Source of the DNA: Styela clava
Lineage: Eukaryota > Chordata > Ascidiacea > Stolidobranchia > Styelidae
Assembly: GCF_964204865.1 (NCBI RefSeq)
Contig: NC_135258.1
Location: forward strand, 14,499,001-14,563,000
Direction: 5' to 3'
DNA length: 64,000 nucleotides
Under the pieces are notes generated by a model. It was given only the letters and a program-made list of their open reading frames with translations, made no database searches and was not told the DNA's origin. Shown piece by piece: positions 37,561 through 49,171 of the stretch. Within the stretch, counting starts at the first letter, position 1. Each line of letters starts with the position of its first letter. Position numbers and translations under genes: made by a program.

Positions 37561-38239
37561 ATATACGAACTAGTTTAAAGCAAAGACTATGAAACCTCAC
37601 AGTGATCATAATTCCAGAGTATTTGGATCACTTTAGTACTTATTTGAAGATTGTCAATGACAACACTAATTTAATTGGAAACAAAACCTCCATATCATAT
37701 AGAGGCACAAAAATGTGATGTAATAAATATATTGAAGACGATCTCAAAATAAAAAAAAACTAACGCACAACACGTATGCTACCAAGTCAACAAAACAATG
37801 AACATTAAGATAACTGAAGCTATGTAGAATATACAGAAAGAAATAATGGTAAGTATATTATAATAATACATAAAAAAGTGAACTAAAAGTTGATTCCTGT
37901 GGATTGTTTAAGCTTGGACGTATAAATTACTGCATCCATCCTAGAAGATTTCCACAAATTTATTACAGAATGATCGGACATGAGACAAAACTACATTTTC
38001 ACCATTCAGAAATATTGTCATGTTACATAATCCGGTGTATAGCAGACTTTAAATATATTCCTACAATCCTACAAGAACATTGCCTGAAAGTGGGGAACTA
38101 TAAAAGAAACAGTGATACCAGTTTCAATCTAATATGAAACAAATTAAGAGGATCTGGTGCTTGGTAAATGTAAATTTTATTTTTATTTAGCTAAAAAGCA
38201 CAGTACTATATAAAAAAGTCTTAATAATAAGTTTCTTTG
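37561..38239. other. Spacer downstream of DNAAF1
   Basis: AT-rich; nothing recognised. Confidence 0.35.
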
Positions 38240-38245
38240 TTTATT
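38240..38245 (-). terminator. Probable poly(A) signal of DNAAF1
   Basis: AATAAA on the minus strand 77 bases after the DNAAF1 stop; further A/T-rich AATAAAA motifs lie near 38175. Confidence 0.45.
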
Positions 38246-38321
38246 CTTCATTCATCTTCAACTCGACATCAAAACCGGCCACAGAAGCCCATGCTTTAAA
38301 TCCGGTCCTATTTCGATAAAC

Positions 38322-40388
38322 TCAGTCCAAACCAAACTCTAAGTCATCTTGTGATAATTCAACAATCATTGGTTTCTTTGTCTCTTCTTCATGATCATTG
38401 TCAGTGGGAAGATCTTCTTCCTTGAAGATTTTCTCAAACAATGGGCCAGAACCTTCACATGATAGAGTTTCATGTTTATCTGCACCAAACATAACATTAA
38501 CAGTATTGACTATAGACTTTTCAGCATCAACAATTGCACTGGGTTTAATTTTATCACTTTCCATTACTATCTCTTCAATTAGTCCATTTCCCAAATCATC
38601 CACCGATGTTCCATTGTCGATTACGACAGGATCAACTGCAGATGTACCGTTTTCAACTGAAGAAGTTTCTTCATTGTCGACTTCAGACAACAGGGTGCCT
38701 GCTTTCTTCTCATCGGAATTGTCAGTAATTTCCTCAATCATAATTTTTTTAAATCCTGAATCTATATCGAAATGAAAGTCCACGCTTGATGATTGTTTGC
38801 TTTCTATTGCAACACCAGAATCTGGGAATTCTTCTGACATATCCACATCTTCAAGATCAGGCAAATCATCTAAATCAAATTTTTCTTGTTCTTCAGTTTC
38901 ATTTACTTTTTCTTTATCTTTATGATCATCTCCATCACTTTCTGGTTCGCTATTTTCATCATCGCCTAAATGTGCATCCTCATCTCTGTCTTCATTTTCC
39001 AGTTTTTCCAATTCTTGTCGTCGTATTTCAGCATTTTCCCTGATACCACGTAAGTAATCCACACTTGCTTGAATTTTAGCTCGTTCTTTATTGATCCATC
39101 TTTCTCTCTCTTCTTTTTCTGCCTTGTGGCCGCCTTTATGCCAAGCCTCAGCACAGGCCCGGTCTCTCGGAAATACAGGTCTGTCATCAAGATAAGTGAG
39201 ATTTTTCAATCTGACCGTCAAAGTCTTACGATAGAATCGAATAGCTTTTATGACAGGATTACCCATTAGATTAAGGACACGAAGGTTCAACATTTGCTCA
39301 AATATATCAATAACAGCTGGATCGGAAATTTTGTTATGCGAAAGATCAAGAACACTGATGGCCGGGCAATCGACAAGATGTTGCAAGGTATCAATAGTTG
39401 TTAAACGATTATGTGCAACTTGTAACGTTTCAAGGAGAGGCAAGCAAGACAGGTTTTGTATCATTGATATTATGTTATTACTCAAATTGAGTATTCTCAA
39501 ATCTTGTAATTCTTCCAAATTTTCAATATCTTCAATAAGATTTTGTTGCAAATAAAGGCATCTCAAATTTGTTAATTTTTCAAGGTTTTCTATTTTTCTC
39601 AAACCATTTACTTCCAGCCATAAGCATTTTAAACCTGTGTACTCATCCAAATTTTCAATTCGCCACCATCCCTTATAATGGAGATAAAGATTATCATTGA
39701 GATATGGCGTCGAGTACAGTTTGTGATCTTTGCACAACTTTTTCAGGCTTTCTTTTGTCATTCTAGGATATTTCGACATTTCTTTTTCTAATTTTTCTGC
39801 TCTTTTTCGTTCGGCTACAGCCCTCTCATTTTCAGCACGAATTTCTTCTTTTGTTGGTTGTGGTTTGTCTTGCAGCTTTCCAGTATCAGTTTGGTCTTCT
39901 GATTCAATCGCGGAATCAACAGATTCACTCCCAGGTGAGATAATATTTTTATTTTCTGATTTGAATTTTTCATAAACATTAGAAAATGGTGTTACATTTT
40001 CAGGTATGTAAGCCTCATGATTGTCATTTACATTGTCATCATCTTCATTAGGTAAACTCATGCTGCGTGGAACTCTCCAACCAGGGTATAAACTTTCTAA
40101 CTTGTTCATATCAATAGATGACTTCTTATTATTTTCATCTTCTTCATCTGTAAGTTCCAGATCATGTTTTTCTTTAACGTCACCTTCACCAGACATATCT
40201 TCATCAGTCTTTATCCCAAGTTTGAGATGGTCCAAACATGGTTTTTCTGTGTCTGTATGAAGAGTTTTCGGTTTGTCAAGAGTGCCACTTTCACCAGCGC
40301 CATCTGTGGAAATAGGTGCTCCAATCTCATTGATTTCATCCTCATCAGGTAATTCCACAATTAAAGGCATCTCTATATTTGAGATCAA
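38322..40388 (-). CDS. DNAAF1: Dynein axonemal assembly factor 1 (LRRC50)
   Basis: Intact intronless 688-aa ORF; human DNAAF1 is about 725 aa. It acts in the cytoplasm in pre-assembly of the dynein arms of motile cilia. An acidic N-terminal tail of about 200 residues is followed by the family start [23 protein letters not shown]22-type leucine-rich repeats then run from about residue 235 to 375 ([64 protein letters not shown]). The LRR cap is [18 protein letters not shown] with [12 protein letters not shown], almost identical to human. A short coiled coil and a highly acidic C-terminal half follow. The N-terminal tail before the LRRs is much longer than in human. The start is the first ATG of the frame; an internal [13 protein letters not shown] start five codons later is equally possible. 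Confidence 0.96.
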   Translation of the reverse strand: MISNIEMPLIVELPDEDEINEIGAPISTDGAGESGTLDKPKTLHTDTEKPCLDHLKLGIKTDEDMSGEGDVKEKHDLELTDEEDENNKKSSIDMNKLESLYPGWRVPRSMSLPNEDDDNVNDNHEAYIPENVTPFSNVYEKFKSENKNIISPGSESVDSAIESEDQTDTGKLQDKPQPTKEEIRAENERAVAERKRAEKLEKEMSKYPRMTKESLKKLCKDHKLYSTPYLNDNLYLHYKGWWRIENLDEYTGLKCLWLEVNGLRKIENLEKLTNLRCLYLQQNLIEDIENLEELQDLRILNLSNNIISMIQNLSCLPLLETLQVAHNRLTTIDTLQHLVDCPAISVLDLSHNKISDPAVIDIFEQMLNLRVLNLMGNPVIKAIRFYRKTLTVRLKNLTYLDDRPVFPRDRACAEAWHKGGHKAEKEERERWINKERAKIQASVDYLRGIRENAEIRRQELEKLENEDRDEDAHLGDDENSEPESDGDDHKDKEKVNETEEQEKFDLDDLPDLEDVDMSEEFPDSGVAIESKQSSSVDFHFDIDSGFKKIMIEEITDNSDEKKAGTLLSEVDNEETSSVENGTSAVDPVVIDNGTSVDDLGNGLIEEIVMESDKIKPSAIVDAEKSIVNTVNVMFGADKHETLSCEGSGPLFEKIFKEEDLPTDNDHEEETKKPMIVELSQDDLEFGLD

Positions 40389-40456
40389 CTACCTGTCAAA
40401 AATGTGGTTTCCAAAATATATTATTCAATGATAGATATATTACAATACACTAGGCC

Positions 40457-41195
40457 AGGGGTGGGCCCATTTATTCGGCATGCGAGCGAGGCCTCAGAAA
40501 CGAGTTCATTCTCTTACAGATAAAAAGTTTCAAGGCTCTGATTTATCTGATGAAACTCGGTGTTTGTTTATTCATTATTGTTTGTTAACAATCTGTTATT
40601 CATTTAAAATTTTAAACTCTTTTTGTCTTTTCATGACATATGGATACAAAGAAATATATTATGACGTAACAACTGAGTTGGCTCTTGACGAATTGTGACG
40701 AGACACAGCATTCATTGGGGGTTCATCGTTACGTAATATATAGTTCGTCTGTGCCACTATTTTTCTTCATTTCTGATTGATTTATGAAGTTGTAACGTAA
40801 ATATATACTACTACGGTTGTACAGCTCATGTTGGTTAGAGTTACTTGCTACCTTACTGAAATAAATTGATTTCAAAAGAAATATAACCAGTAGTTCGTAT
40901 ATTTCTTTGAAAGTTACAAAATATAATCCCAATGTAAATCTCTATCAACGGTAATGCAGCAGAAGAAGTCTCACTTATATAGAATAAGAAAAGTAATCAA
41001 ATCTATTTGTCGGGCTGATATTTTCCTGAATAGTGAATCTGTCTGTAGCTTACATGTTTAGAAGGTTTATTATTGTGTATTATTGCTTTAAAAGTAACAA
41101 AGCATTGTTTTTAATTTTGGTGGGCACGCGGAAGAATTTTGTCGTTAAATTTAGCCGATTTGGGCACGCGAGCCGAAAAAGGTTGCCCACCCCTG
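40457..41195. mobile_element. Non-autonomous hAT-type MITE upstream of DNAAF1
   Basis: Termini CAGGGGTGGGC and inverted right end CAGGGGTGGGCAACC. Perfect 8-bp duplication cactaggc at 40449-40456 and 41196-41203. It lies 68 bases before the DNAAF1 start codon, so it may sit within the promoter or 5' UTR. 739 bp, no transposase. Confidence 0.88.
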
Positions 41196-41203
41196 CACTA
41201 GGC

Positions 41204-42474
41204 TATTACAACATTCTGTATATGAAAATTACTAAATTAAGATATTTCATATTGTTAGTAACTTGGAATTGATAAATTCTATATCAAATGAAAAGTATGC
41301 TAGTGTGCAATACATTCTGCATCAAATGAGAACCAATCTTAAACCGGTATACATTTAATTTAATGGATAGACTACATGGGACTGTATGCAGTTTGAAATA
41401 ATTTAAACAAGTTATGGAGGTAAATAACAAAAATACCTATTCTATGAATTTAGATAGGCTAGTTCATCAAATTCGATGCCTTTTTGTTGCTGAATCGTTA
41501 TTTATAGTCTAGTTCATCAAATTCGATGCCTTTTTGTTGCTGAATCGTTATTTATATCAAACTTCATGAAGTGAAATTTGGCAAATAAGTTCTGAAGTTA
41601 TCATTATTTCACAGCAAACCTCTGTTGTTATTCAAGTAGTATTCAAAATTAGCATTAATTGCGATATATTTTAAAGTACTAAATTATTCGAATATGAATA
41701 TTTTATATGACGTAAGGACTGTTATTATTCAAACAACTAATAGTTACTGTAACATTTCAGCACTTTAAAAGCAGCTATCAGAACATCTAAAGTTTAGAGC
41801 CTGTGTATGTCTAGGGTGCCTGCCTAGGTATCCGTATTAGTGCGTATGCAGGATGGGCTCAAAATGTGTCAGATTAACATTCACGCTAGCTGGTTGTAAA
41901 CGAATGCACAACCAAAACTCAATTCTAGCACCTTCCATAACTTCAAACAAAGCCAGAAACGGCAGCGTTTATCACCCTGGAGACGATGTCCGGAACACGT
42001 TGCCGCTTGAAGCAGTGGTGAGCAGCATAATCATCACAGCAAATTTTGTTAACTCGCCTTTGCAAATTTATTTTGTTTTTATCGCGTTTTGAAAATGTAC
42101 ACGAATATGAACAGTTTTATATTGTGGGGAATGTGGTCTGAATAATGAAACTGATAAACTAAAATCGAAACAAACAAAAAAACAGTAATTGGAGCAATGA
42201 GATATTACTCATTGAACTTGTTTTTATTTATTGAAATTTATTCGGCAAAAAGAAAAGGAACAGTGGTCATTCTGATGTTTGAATGTATTGCGTTATCATC
42301 AACCCGCAATGGTAAATAAGTTCATCAAACGGCTATTCCCAACTTTTTTTGCACTTGTTTTTTGCAAGGCAAGTGCAACTCCTGCTTCTTCGTACCAAGA
42401 TTATATATTTAGGCGGTATTATTAGTACGTATACAGAGGTGAGGAGTGGCAACGAAATTGGTCTTTCCTGTATT
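41204..42474. other. Intergenic, no gene seen apart from a small tandem repeat
   Basis: Chance ORFs only. Confidence 0.35.
41459..41556 (+). repeat. Tandem duplication, 2 x 50 bp
   Basis: Copy 1 starts at 41459 and copy 2 at 41509, identical over about 48 bases (ctagttcatcaaattcgatg then cctttttgttgctgaatcg). Confidence 0.92.
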
Positions 42475-42704
42475 CAGTGGCGTAGCCAGCCCAAAATTTT
42501 GGGGGGGGGCCAAATTTTAGAAATTATATTGGGTTTAAAACACCCGTTCTTCAAGCGCAAAACAACAACAGTTGGTCAACAAGCAAACTGATTCAATTAC
42601 TCAGCTGGATTTTTGAGAATACAAAATCCATTAATAAACAATTTTTTATTTGAAACAACAAATATTAACAACGCAATTTGAATAAGTAAAATACATCGCC
42701 CCGA

Positions 42705-43694
42705 TTAAAAGTCCATCCTCCGCTTCCCGCTAACTATGCTCGACACAACTCGATTAATTTTCTCCTCGGTGACCATTTCACGGTGACAGTGAAGCACACA
42801 CAAATCAGAAAGGCGATTGGACGTCATTGATGAGCGCGGCCATGTCTTTACCCGTTTCATGCAGGAGAAAGACCGCTCAGCCTCAACGGTGGTTGCTGGT
42901 AGCGTCATAACGATCTGTATTGCGGTGTACACGCTTGGATAATCTCGAGCGCTCAGAGAAGCCCCTCCAAACATTCGTCGTTAACGTCGGAACTTAAAGA
43001 AGTTCTCCACAGTCTCACTTCATTCTGGAGGTTATCCAATAAATACAGACGCTCTACCTCATCCACGTGAACTGGTTTGTTCGGTGGAAGAATTGATAGC
43101 AATGAAAAAAATGATGGGTTGTCAATGAAGCGTTCCCGAATAGAGCAGCTCAAGCCGTCGACGTATGGAAGATATACGGAACGTTTAAAATACTGGGATG
43201 CTGAATCAGCACAGACATTGTCGCGATAAACTTGTACTTCGACTACTCTGGGTATTGTCAACTCTTTCAAGCCAGCTATTTCACAAGCTTCTTTGTAAAT
43301 ATTCAATGCGATTTCAGAGTCATTGCGTTCTTCAGCGATAACGCTCTGAGAAGAGGATGTGAGGTTCTTTACTGACGGCACACTGACTCCGACCGCCTGA
43401 AGTGCGCGCGCTAGTGGCTCCATTAGTGCCGAATATCGACCAATCAAACATACGGCGTAGATAACCGACGACTTTCTAGAGCAGATTTCAGAGAAAAAGC
43501 CTTCGCCCGCGTCTCACTGTTAGCATCTCTCGCCAAAGAATCAAGAGCCTCAAGTACTCGTTTGAAGTTGCATTTGAAGATTCGGATGCTTTTGTACTTC
43601 TCAGACCATCTGGTGGGGCAGAACAAAGGGATGTTAATTCCTAAACCCGCGCGCCTTTTAGGGCTCTCCCTGAAAAAACGAATAGTCTCACGAA
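42705..43694 (-). pseudogene. hAT transposase, C-terminal part, with two frameshifts
   Basis: Resumes at RETIRFFRESPKRRAG exactly where the N-terminal part stops. Deleting the insert with one TSD copy joins the two in frame. It continues with LFCPTRWSEKYKSIRIFK (the hAT 'TRW' motif). The frame then shifts by one base near 43450-43490 before IGRYSALMEPLARALQ and again near 42955-42975. The final part has the hAT dimerisation domain with the catalytic Glu region: LPATTVEAERSFSCMKRVKT, then SNRLSDLCVLHC. Two frameshifts plus the insertion mark it as dead. Confidence 0.88.
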
Positions 43695-46652
43695 TAGGCC
43701 GCGAGCCGAGGCCCTGAAAAACGCCTAGAAAGTGAGTTTCGTAGCGCACATCAGGTAACTACCTGAAAATGATTTTGAAATGTTTCTTAAAAATTTAGTA
43801 ACAAATATTGCTTTGTTCCCACTTCCAAAAGTTGCACGTTTTACAGAAAAGACGCTTTTACTACAAGAAATATGTGCTACGATCTGTCCTATATTCTCTA
43901 CATTTTCGGCAAGGAACAATGACTTCATCATGACGTAACAATTGAATTAAACCAGCTGTTAGCGAGCGGATGAATATTAGTTATTACTGCTTGACCTTGC
44001 GCTGAGTTGGGCAGGCTTTCCATAGCCCTGTTTAGATATTATTAGTTAAGTTATGCTAAGACGTTGTTGAAAAATGTATAAGTAAGTTATTAAACACTTG
44101 TAGATCCTTACCACGGATATGGGCCATGAAAACGCCCAGAAAATGAGTTTCGTAGCGCACATCTGGTAACTTAATAAATTCTTCAGTTTTGTGTGAAAAC
44201 GAACATAATGAACGCATTACAGCTTGTTCCACAATCCTAGTGCGAAATTGAATATAAGAGGTTCCCGGAAATTCAATAACCATAAGTTTACAACACATAC
44301 ATAAGAACTATGCAATTCGAGAGCCCTACAGCACACTAACACAAATGTATTCCTGTAATGTTTTGCCTGACCAAAATCGGACTTCCTCAGTCAATCATAA
44401 TTTATTAGGTTGATTACGAAAAATATGGCATACATGTAACCAACAACAAAAAATACTTTAATTGTGTGACAGGAATCGGGAGTGACCTCGAAAGCAGCGA
44501 CACCAACAACGCTGATTCACATAAATAAATTTTATGTAATAACCACAAGCAGTTTACAACAAGAACAGCATAAAAAGCTACATCCATTTTATAGAAGCTA
44601 TCAAACGTATTTATTTTTAAGCAATGAAGTCACAAATTAACATCGTGAGCACGAAAACACAAATAAATCAGTTATTTCTCACTTAGAATATATATAATAA
44701 TAAGTATAAGTATAAGAAATTTACCGCAAAAGTCAAGAAAATTAACATAATGTACATAACATAGTGAACAGAAATATTACAATTTACAATTAATCTTTTT
44801 TTAGTTTATGTGGTTATGTATTTGAACAAAGGCAATAATATTTCTAGAAACAGGACTACGACAGTAACAAATGTCCGAAAAACAAAACAAATAAATGATA
44901 CTTATTAAATCAACAGTAATATCTAATTCACTTTCTTCTGAATTGTTTTCGAAATCCACTATCTCAAAAATCGACTTTTCCTCTATAAGTGTACTGTGAT
45001 TTTTGCAGTCAATACAAAAACAAAAATCTGTGCAATTTAAGTTGATTTTGGCACACTTTCATAAATTATTTTGACTATTTTTCTTACACTTGCAGTTTGC
45101 CAACTCAAGAACTGATTTGAGGGCCACATGCTTCTTCAGTGAATCATTGTTGGGTGGAGAGTATAATCCTTATGTTTGACAGTGTTAAATAGACGTGCCC
45201 TGGTATCATTTACATTCTTCATATCCTCTTCAAATTCCTCAGCTTTATTTATTGATGCCTCGTTAACTTCAAAAGATCTTCATAGCCGAGGGAAAAAAAT
45301 TAATTGAAAATCTCAATGAAGTCTCCAACATGAATTTGATGGGCAGTTCCAATTGCAGAAAAGTGCTAAAGTATTTCAATATGAATAGCCCATCTAAGCT
45401 GTTTGCAACTATTATGATTCTCATATACCTTTAAGCTTCAAGACTTCTTGTTTAATCCATTTTATAGCACTGATAGCAGCAGGGATCAGAGCCTGCGTTA
45501 AGTCGGATTGGTGGAACATTGCCGTTTTCTTTTGTAGTACAGTATCTAAAATGAGGAAGAAAATAATATTTGGAGCAGCATGAGTTTAAAAATACCCCTA
45601 AATACTAACTAATACCTTGAATACATAATGCATTTTATCTGATGTACTAAATGAGCGTATATATGCTCATTGCATGTACTACAGTCCAGCAGTGTTTGCA
45701 TACCATTACCGGTACTAGACTATATCTACACTAAATTTTGATATATCACAGTCTGAAATATGAGTATGGACTATAGACTATATTTTAAAACATCAACTGT
45801 TTGTCTACAACTTGATTTCTCACCTCTCAATCGATTCCAATGCTACCTTTCTTTCCACTCCGGCATAACTTATCATTGCTTCCCAGGTTCTTGTCGACTA
45901 TATGAATTTAGATTTAGACCAACCGACATTAGTAAAATTGATTTTCTTCTCTTTCACACAACCGTGCATTACAGAAACAGCCATTCATTTCTATTTCCAA
46001 ATATGCTGTGGCCTATATCTGTATATAGTAGTATAAGTCTGCTGAATAGTCAAGAAGAGTCATTAAATTAATCATAAACATTTCATGCAAGCCAGAAAAT
46101 ATCGTTGTTTGTGACATATTATTCTAGGTCTAGCCTTCCTTGGAGTTACCGCACCGTACCGTACCTATTTAACAACGTCTTATGAGCTAGTGCTCAACTA
46201 AAATTGCTATTTATGGTAAGGATATGCAAGTGTTTGATATCTTACCTATACTTTTCAACACCTCCTTAGAATAACTGAACTAATATTACCGGTACCGGTA
46301 CCTGAAAAAAACTATGGAAAGGCTACTCAACGCAAAAGCGAGCAGTTGTAGTACATCTGATATTCATCCGACCACTGGGGATCCACCTACAGCTGACTAA
46401 CTTGACTGTTACGTTTTGCAGAAGTCTGCGTTCATTGGCCCATGATACCGGAAAAGCAGAGAAAATAGGACAGATGGTAACACATATTTATTGTAGTAAA
46501 AGCGTCTTTTCTGTAAAACGTGCAACTTTTGGAAGTGGGAACAAGGCAATATTTGTTACTAAATTTCTAAGGAACATTTTAAAATCATTTTCAGGTAGTT
46601 ACCTGATGTGCGCTACGAAACTGAAAGATAAATGGCCTCGGCTCGCGGCCTA
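43695..46652. mobile_element. 2.96-kb element with ~220-bp terminal inverted repeats, inserted in the hAT transposase
   Basis: Outer ends TAGGCCGCGAGCCGAGGCC, perfectly inverted at the right. The arms run about 43695-43915 and 46430-46652, roughly 90% identical by eye, apart from a short unlike stretch just inside the ends (about 43714-43729). The flanks share 3 bases, gaa (43692-43694 and 46653-46655), and removing one copy restores the transposase frame. The interior shows no intact transposase. A ~36-bp piece of the left arm (gagtttcgtagcgcacatc) recurs in direct orientation at 44143. A shattered minus-strand reading lies near 45060-45290. Superfamily unknown. Confidence 0.85.
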
Positions 46653-48018
46653 GAATGATATCACAGGTGCTTCTGATGATTGCAACTTTACTTTGGTCAT
46701 TTATGACCAAATTCAAACAATGAGAAGCGCAGTGCACAAATATTGCGCGCGGGTATTTATCACGAATGCGTTTTTGCACACCGCTGACGTGACCTGCCAT
46801 TGTCGTTGCACCATCATAGCCTTGCCCCACAAGTTTTTGCAAATCCACTCCTATACCAAAAAGGTGGGTCAAAATATTTGAGGAAATTGATTCGGCAGAA
46901 ACAGAATACATTTCCACTAATCCTGTGAAGCGCTCGCACACTTCACCACCTTTCACATACCTCAAAACGATGCTTAGTTGTTCTTTCCCAGAAATATCAC
47001 ATGATTCGTCGGCTATTACGGACACAAACGATTTATTAGCCTCCATAACGATATCTTGCACTATCATGTTCCTTGCTACCTTGAGAATTTCATTTTGTAT
47101 CATCGGGCTTGTATACTTAGCGTTTCCGGCCATTCGAGCGAAATGCCTTTTCAAATCTTCATCCCCTGCGTCGATACGAAATAGAAGAAGGTTCACAAAA
47201 TTTCCACTATCCCCGGAATGTCCGCGCAAGGGTATGTTACCCGAAGCACAGAACATGACAGTCTTGACAATGGAAGTCATTATTCGTCTGTTTTCTTTTG
47301 TTTGCGTAGCATATTGGGCCTCCATGTTTGCACGCACATTTTGACCAGTTTCCATGCTTTTGACAAAATTTTTCGCAGCTATATTTGATTCTCGGTGGTA
47401 ATTTGTGTCTCGATGGGCTACAGCCTTTTCCATAAATTTTTTGTAGTCAATGCATGGTCTTGTAACAAAGGCAGTGTCCCTGAGAGTTCCATGCTTCAAA
47501 CGTGCTTGCATGACTATGCATATCTTACACAAACCACCCCCATCAGAAAGTTGGGTGTAAACTAACCAACTGCAAAATCTGTTATCGTCAAGCCATTTTT
47601 TGAGAAATTTACGACGACTTTGTCTAACAGTATCCAGAATCGTCACGTTTTTCGGACCATCCGAAGTTAGAAGCCTGTATCTCTCCGCATCGGTAAGCTG
47701 TGTATGTTTCTTAAGAATGAATCCAAGATCGTTTGTTTTCCCTTCGTTGATTATTAGTTCATCTTCGGGAATAGAAGTGATAGACGTAACTGACGTAACC
47801 GGTGCATCCACAGCCTGAGAAGCGCTTATTGATGTATTTGAGAAAAGCGAGTCTTTATTTCGCTGGAAAAAACTATCTAATTTCGCCTGTTTAAATTTAG
47901 CCATCGAAGTAATTTGGTCATCAAAATCCAAGAGTTTCGAATAAAAATCCGGCGAGAACAAATCAAGACCGATTAACTGACCGAAAGCTTGCGAAACAGT
48001 CTTTCCCATACGGCTCAT
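46653..48018 (-). pseudogene. hAT transposase (ZMYM1/TTF-zinc-finger type), N-terminal part
   Basis: Reads in one frame from 48018 to the insertion point at 46653, where the normal sequence stops after HCLNLVINDQSKVAIIRSTC and DII. Visible parts are an N-terminal KFKQAKLDSFFQRNK, a TTF-type zinc-finger segment (WLDDNRFCSWLVYTQLSDGG then GLCKICIV), a DUF4371-like block, the first RNase-H aspartate in SVIADESCDISGKEQLSIVL (about residue 337), and GYDGATTMAGHVSG with the second acidic position (about residue 395). Translation past 46652 runs into the inserted element and ends at a stop at 46591. This half itself shows no frameshift, so the insertion seems to be the disabling hit. Confidence 0.9.
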
Positions 48019-48179
48019 AAGAGCGAACGGTCAAGTCTTTGTGACGTAACAATGACAATCAGCAAGCGTGACGAGACAAGATGCCACAAAACTGGTGGAT
48101 TAGGAATGGAATTCTTGAAAATTTTGGGGGGGGGCCATGGCCCCTCTGCCCCCCCCCTGGCTACGCCTATGCCTGTATT

Positions 48180-49171
48180 CCCTTTTTTTCTCCGATAATA
48201 TTAAAATCTCGTTCTGTACGGAATACACGTCATATTTGTTTTATAAAAATACCTAGTTTAGTCCTGCTCGAACCTTTTTTCTTCTGTATATATTTCAACA
48301 CATGTATGTATTGCTTATTTGTTCTAACATAAAAGAGAATCAGTATAATATATAATCATTTTAGCGAAGACAAAAATATAACATACTTCGATTCAAATCG
48401 ATATAAATGATCGAATAAAATGATATCAGATGTCTCAATCACACACGAACTACAGCCCGACTGAGAAAATATATTGCAGAAATTTCCAAACCAAGATATA
48501 CCGCGTGTGCCAAACTCGAGTGACTTATCGAACAACCTGTTGGAGAAAGCTCGTTAAGCATCAAATCAGGACGGAGCAGGCAGGTTCACACTGCTTGTTA
48601 AAGTTTTCCTTATTTAAGCAATCCGTTTCCTATAGAAATCATGCCCAGTGCAATATTTTATTGGTAATCATTTAGCCAAAACACTATACCTAATTTAGCT
48701 CACACAATATAATAACAATGTTACCAAAACATAATTATAAAAAAAAACAATGTAAATTCACTAGTAGGATTTAACTCAAGAAGTAAGGAACAGTACAAAG
48801 ACTTTGAATTTAATCCTAAAAAATGTACCATACAAGAACAAACGGATTGTGGACATAATATCCTATAATAACATATTGAAGTCATATATAAAAAAAAATT
48901 AAGTTCCGAATGGGTGGCCCTGAAATTGGTTTGGCGAACCAATACGACAGGAAGGGGTGACAAATGAGTCACAAGTATTCAAGTCAAGATAAAATAATGA
49001 TTTGTTTTATATTCTTCGGTTAGACAGAATTCTCCCATTGTTGCTGGAACCTAATACAATTTTTGTTGCACATCCTCCACATTGATTTAATTTTCAAACA
49101 CATGGCGCGAAATTTGTGTTATAAACTATCGTTGCTTTATATCGCCAAACAAGAGCAATGTATTGGTCGTA
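48180..49171. other. Spacer downstream of SLC7A6OS, no gene seen
   Basis: AT-rich; the part next to 49171 is presumed 3' UTR of SLC7A6OS. Confidence 0.35.

Larger units (their letters stand above)
42475..48171 (-). mobile_element. 5.7-kb hAT element with its own (broken) transposase
   Basis: Left end CAGTGGCGTAGCCAG; right end CTGGCTACGCCTATG. Perfect 8-bp target duplication cctgtatt at 42467-42474 and 48172-48179. G-runs (ggggggggcc) lie just inside each end. It carries a minus-strand transposase of the TTF-zinc-finger/DUF4371/hAT-dimer type, interrupted by a 2.96-kb second element (43695-46652). Without that insert it would be about 2.74 kb. The 251-bp element at 23592 has the same ends. 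Confidence 0.92.

Noticed and set aside
38398-38775. 125-aa plus-strand ORF inside DNAAF1
   Set aside because: Antisense shadow of the acidic C-terminal region of DNAAF1.
46402-46653. Matching ORFs here (+) and at 43725-43931 (-)
   Set aside because: They arise from the inverted arms of the 43695 element; the shared peptide reflects the repeat.
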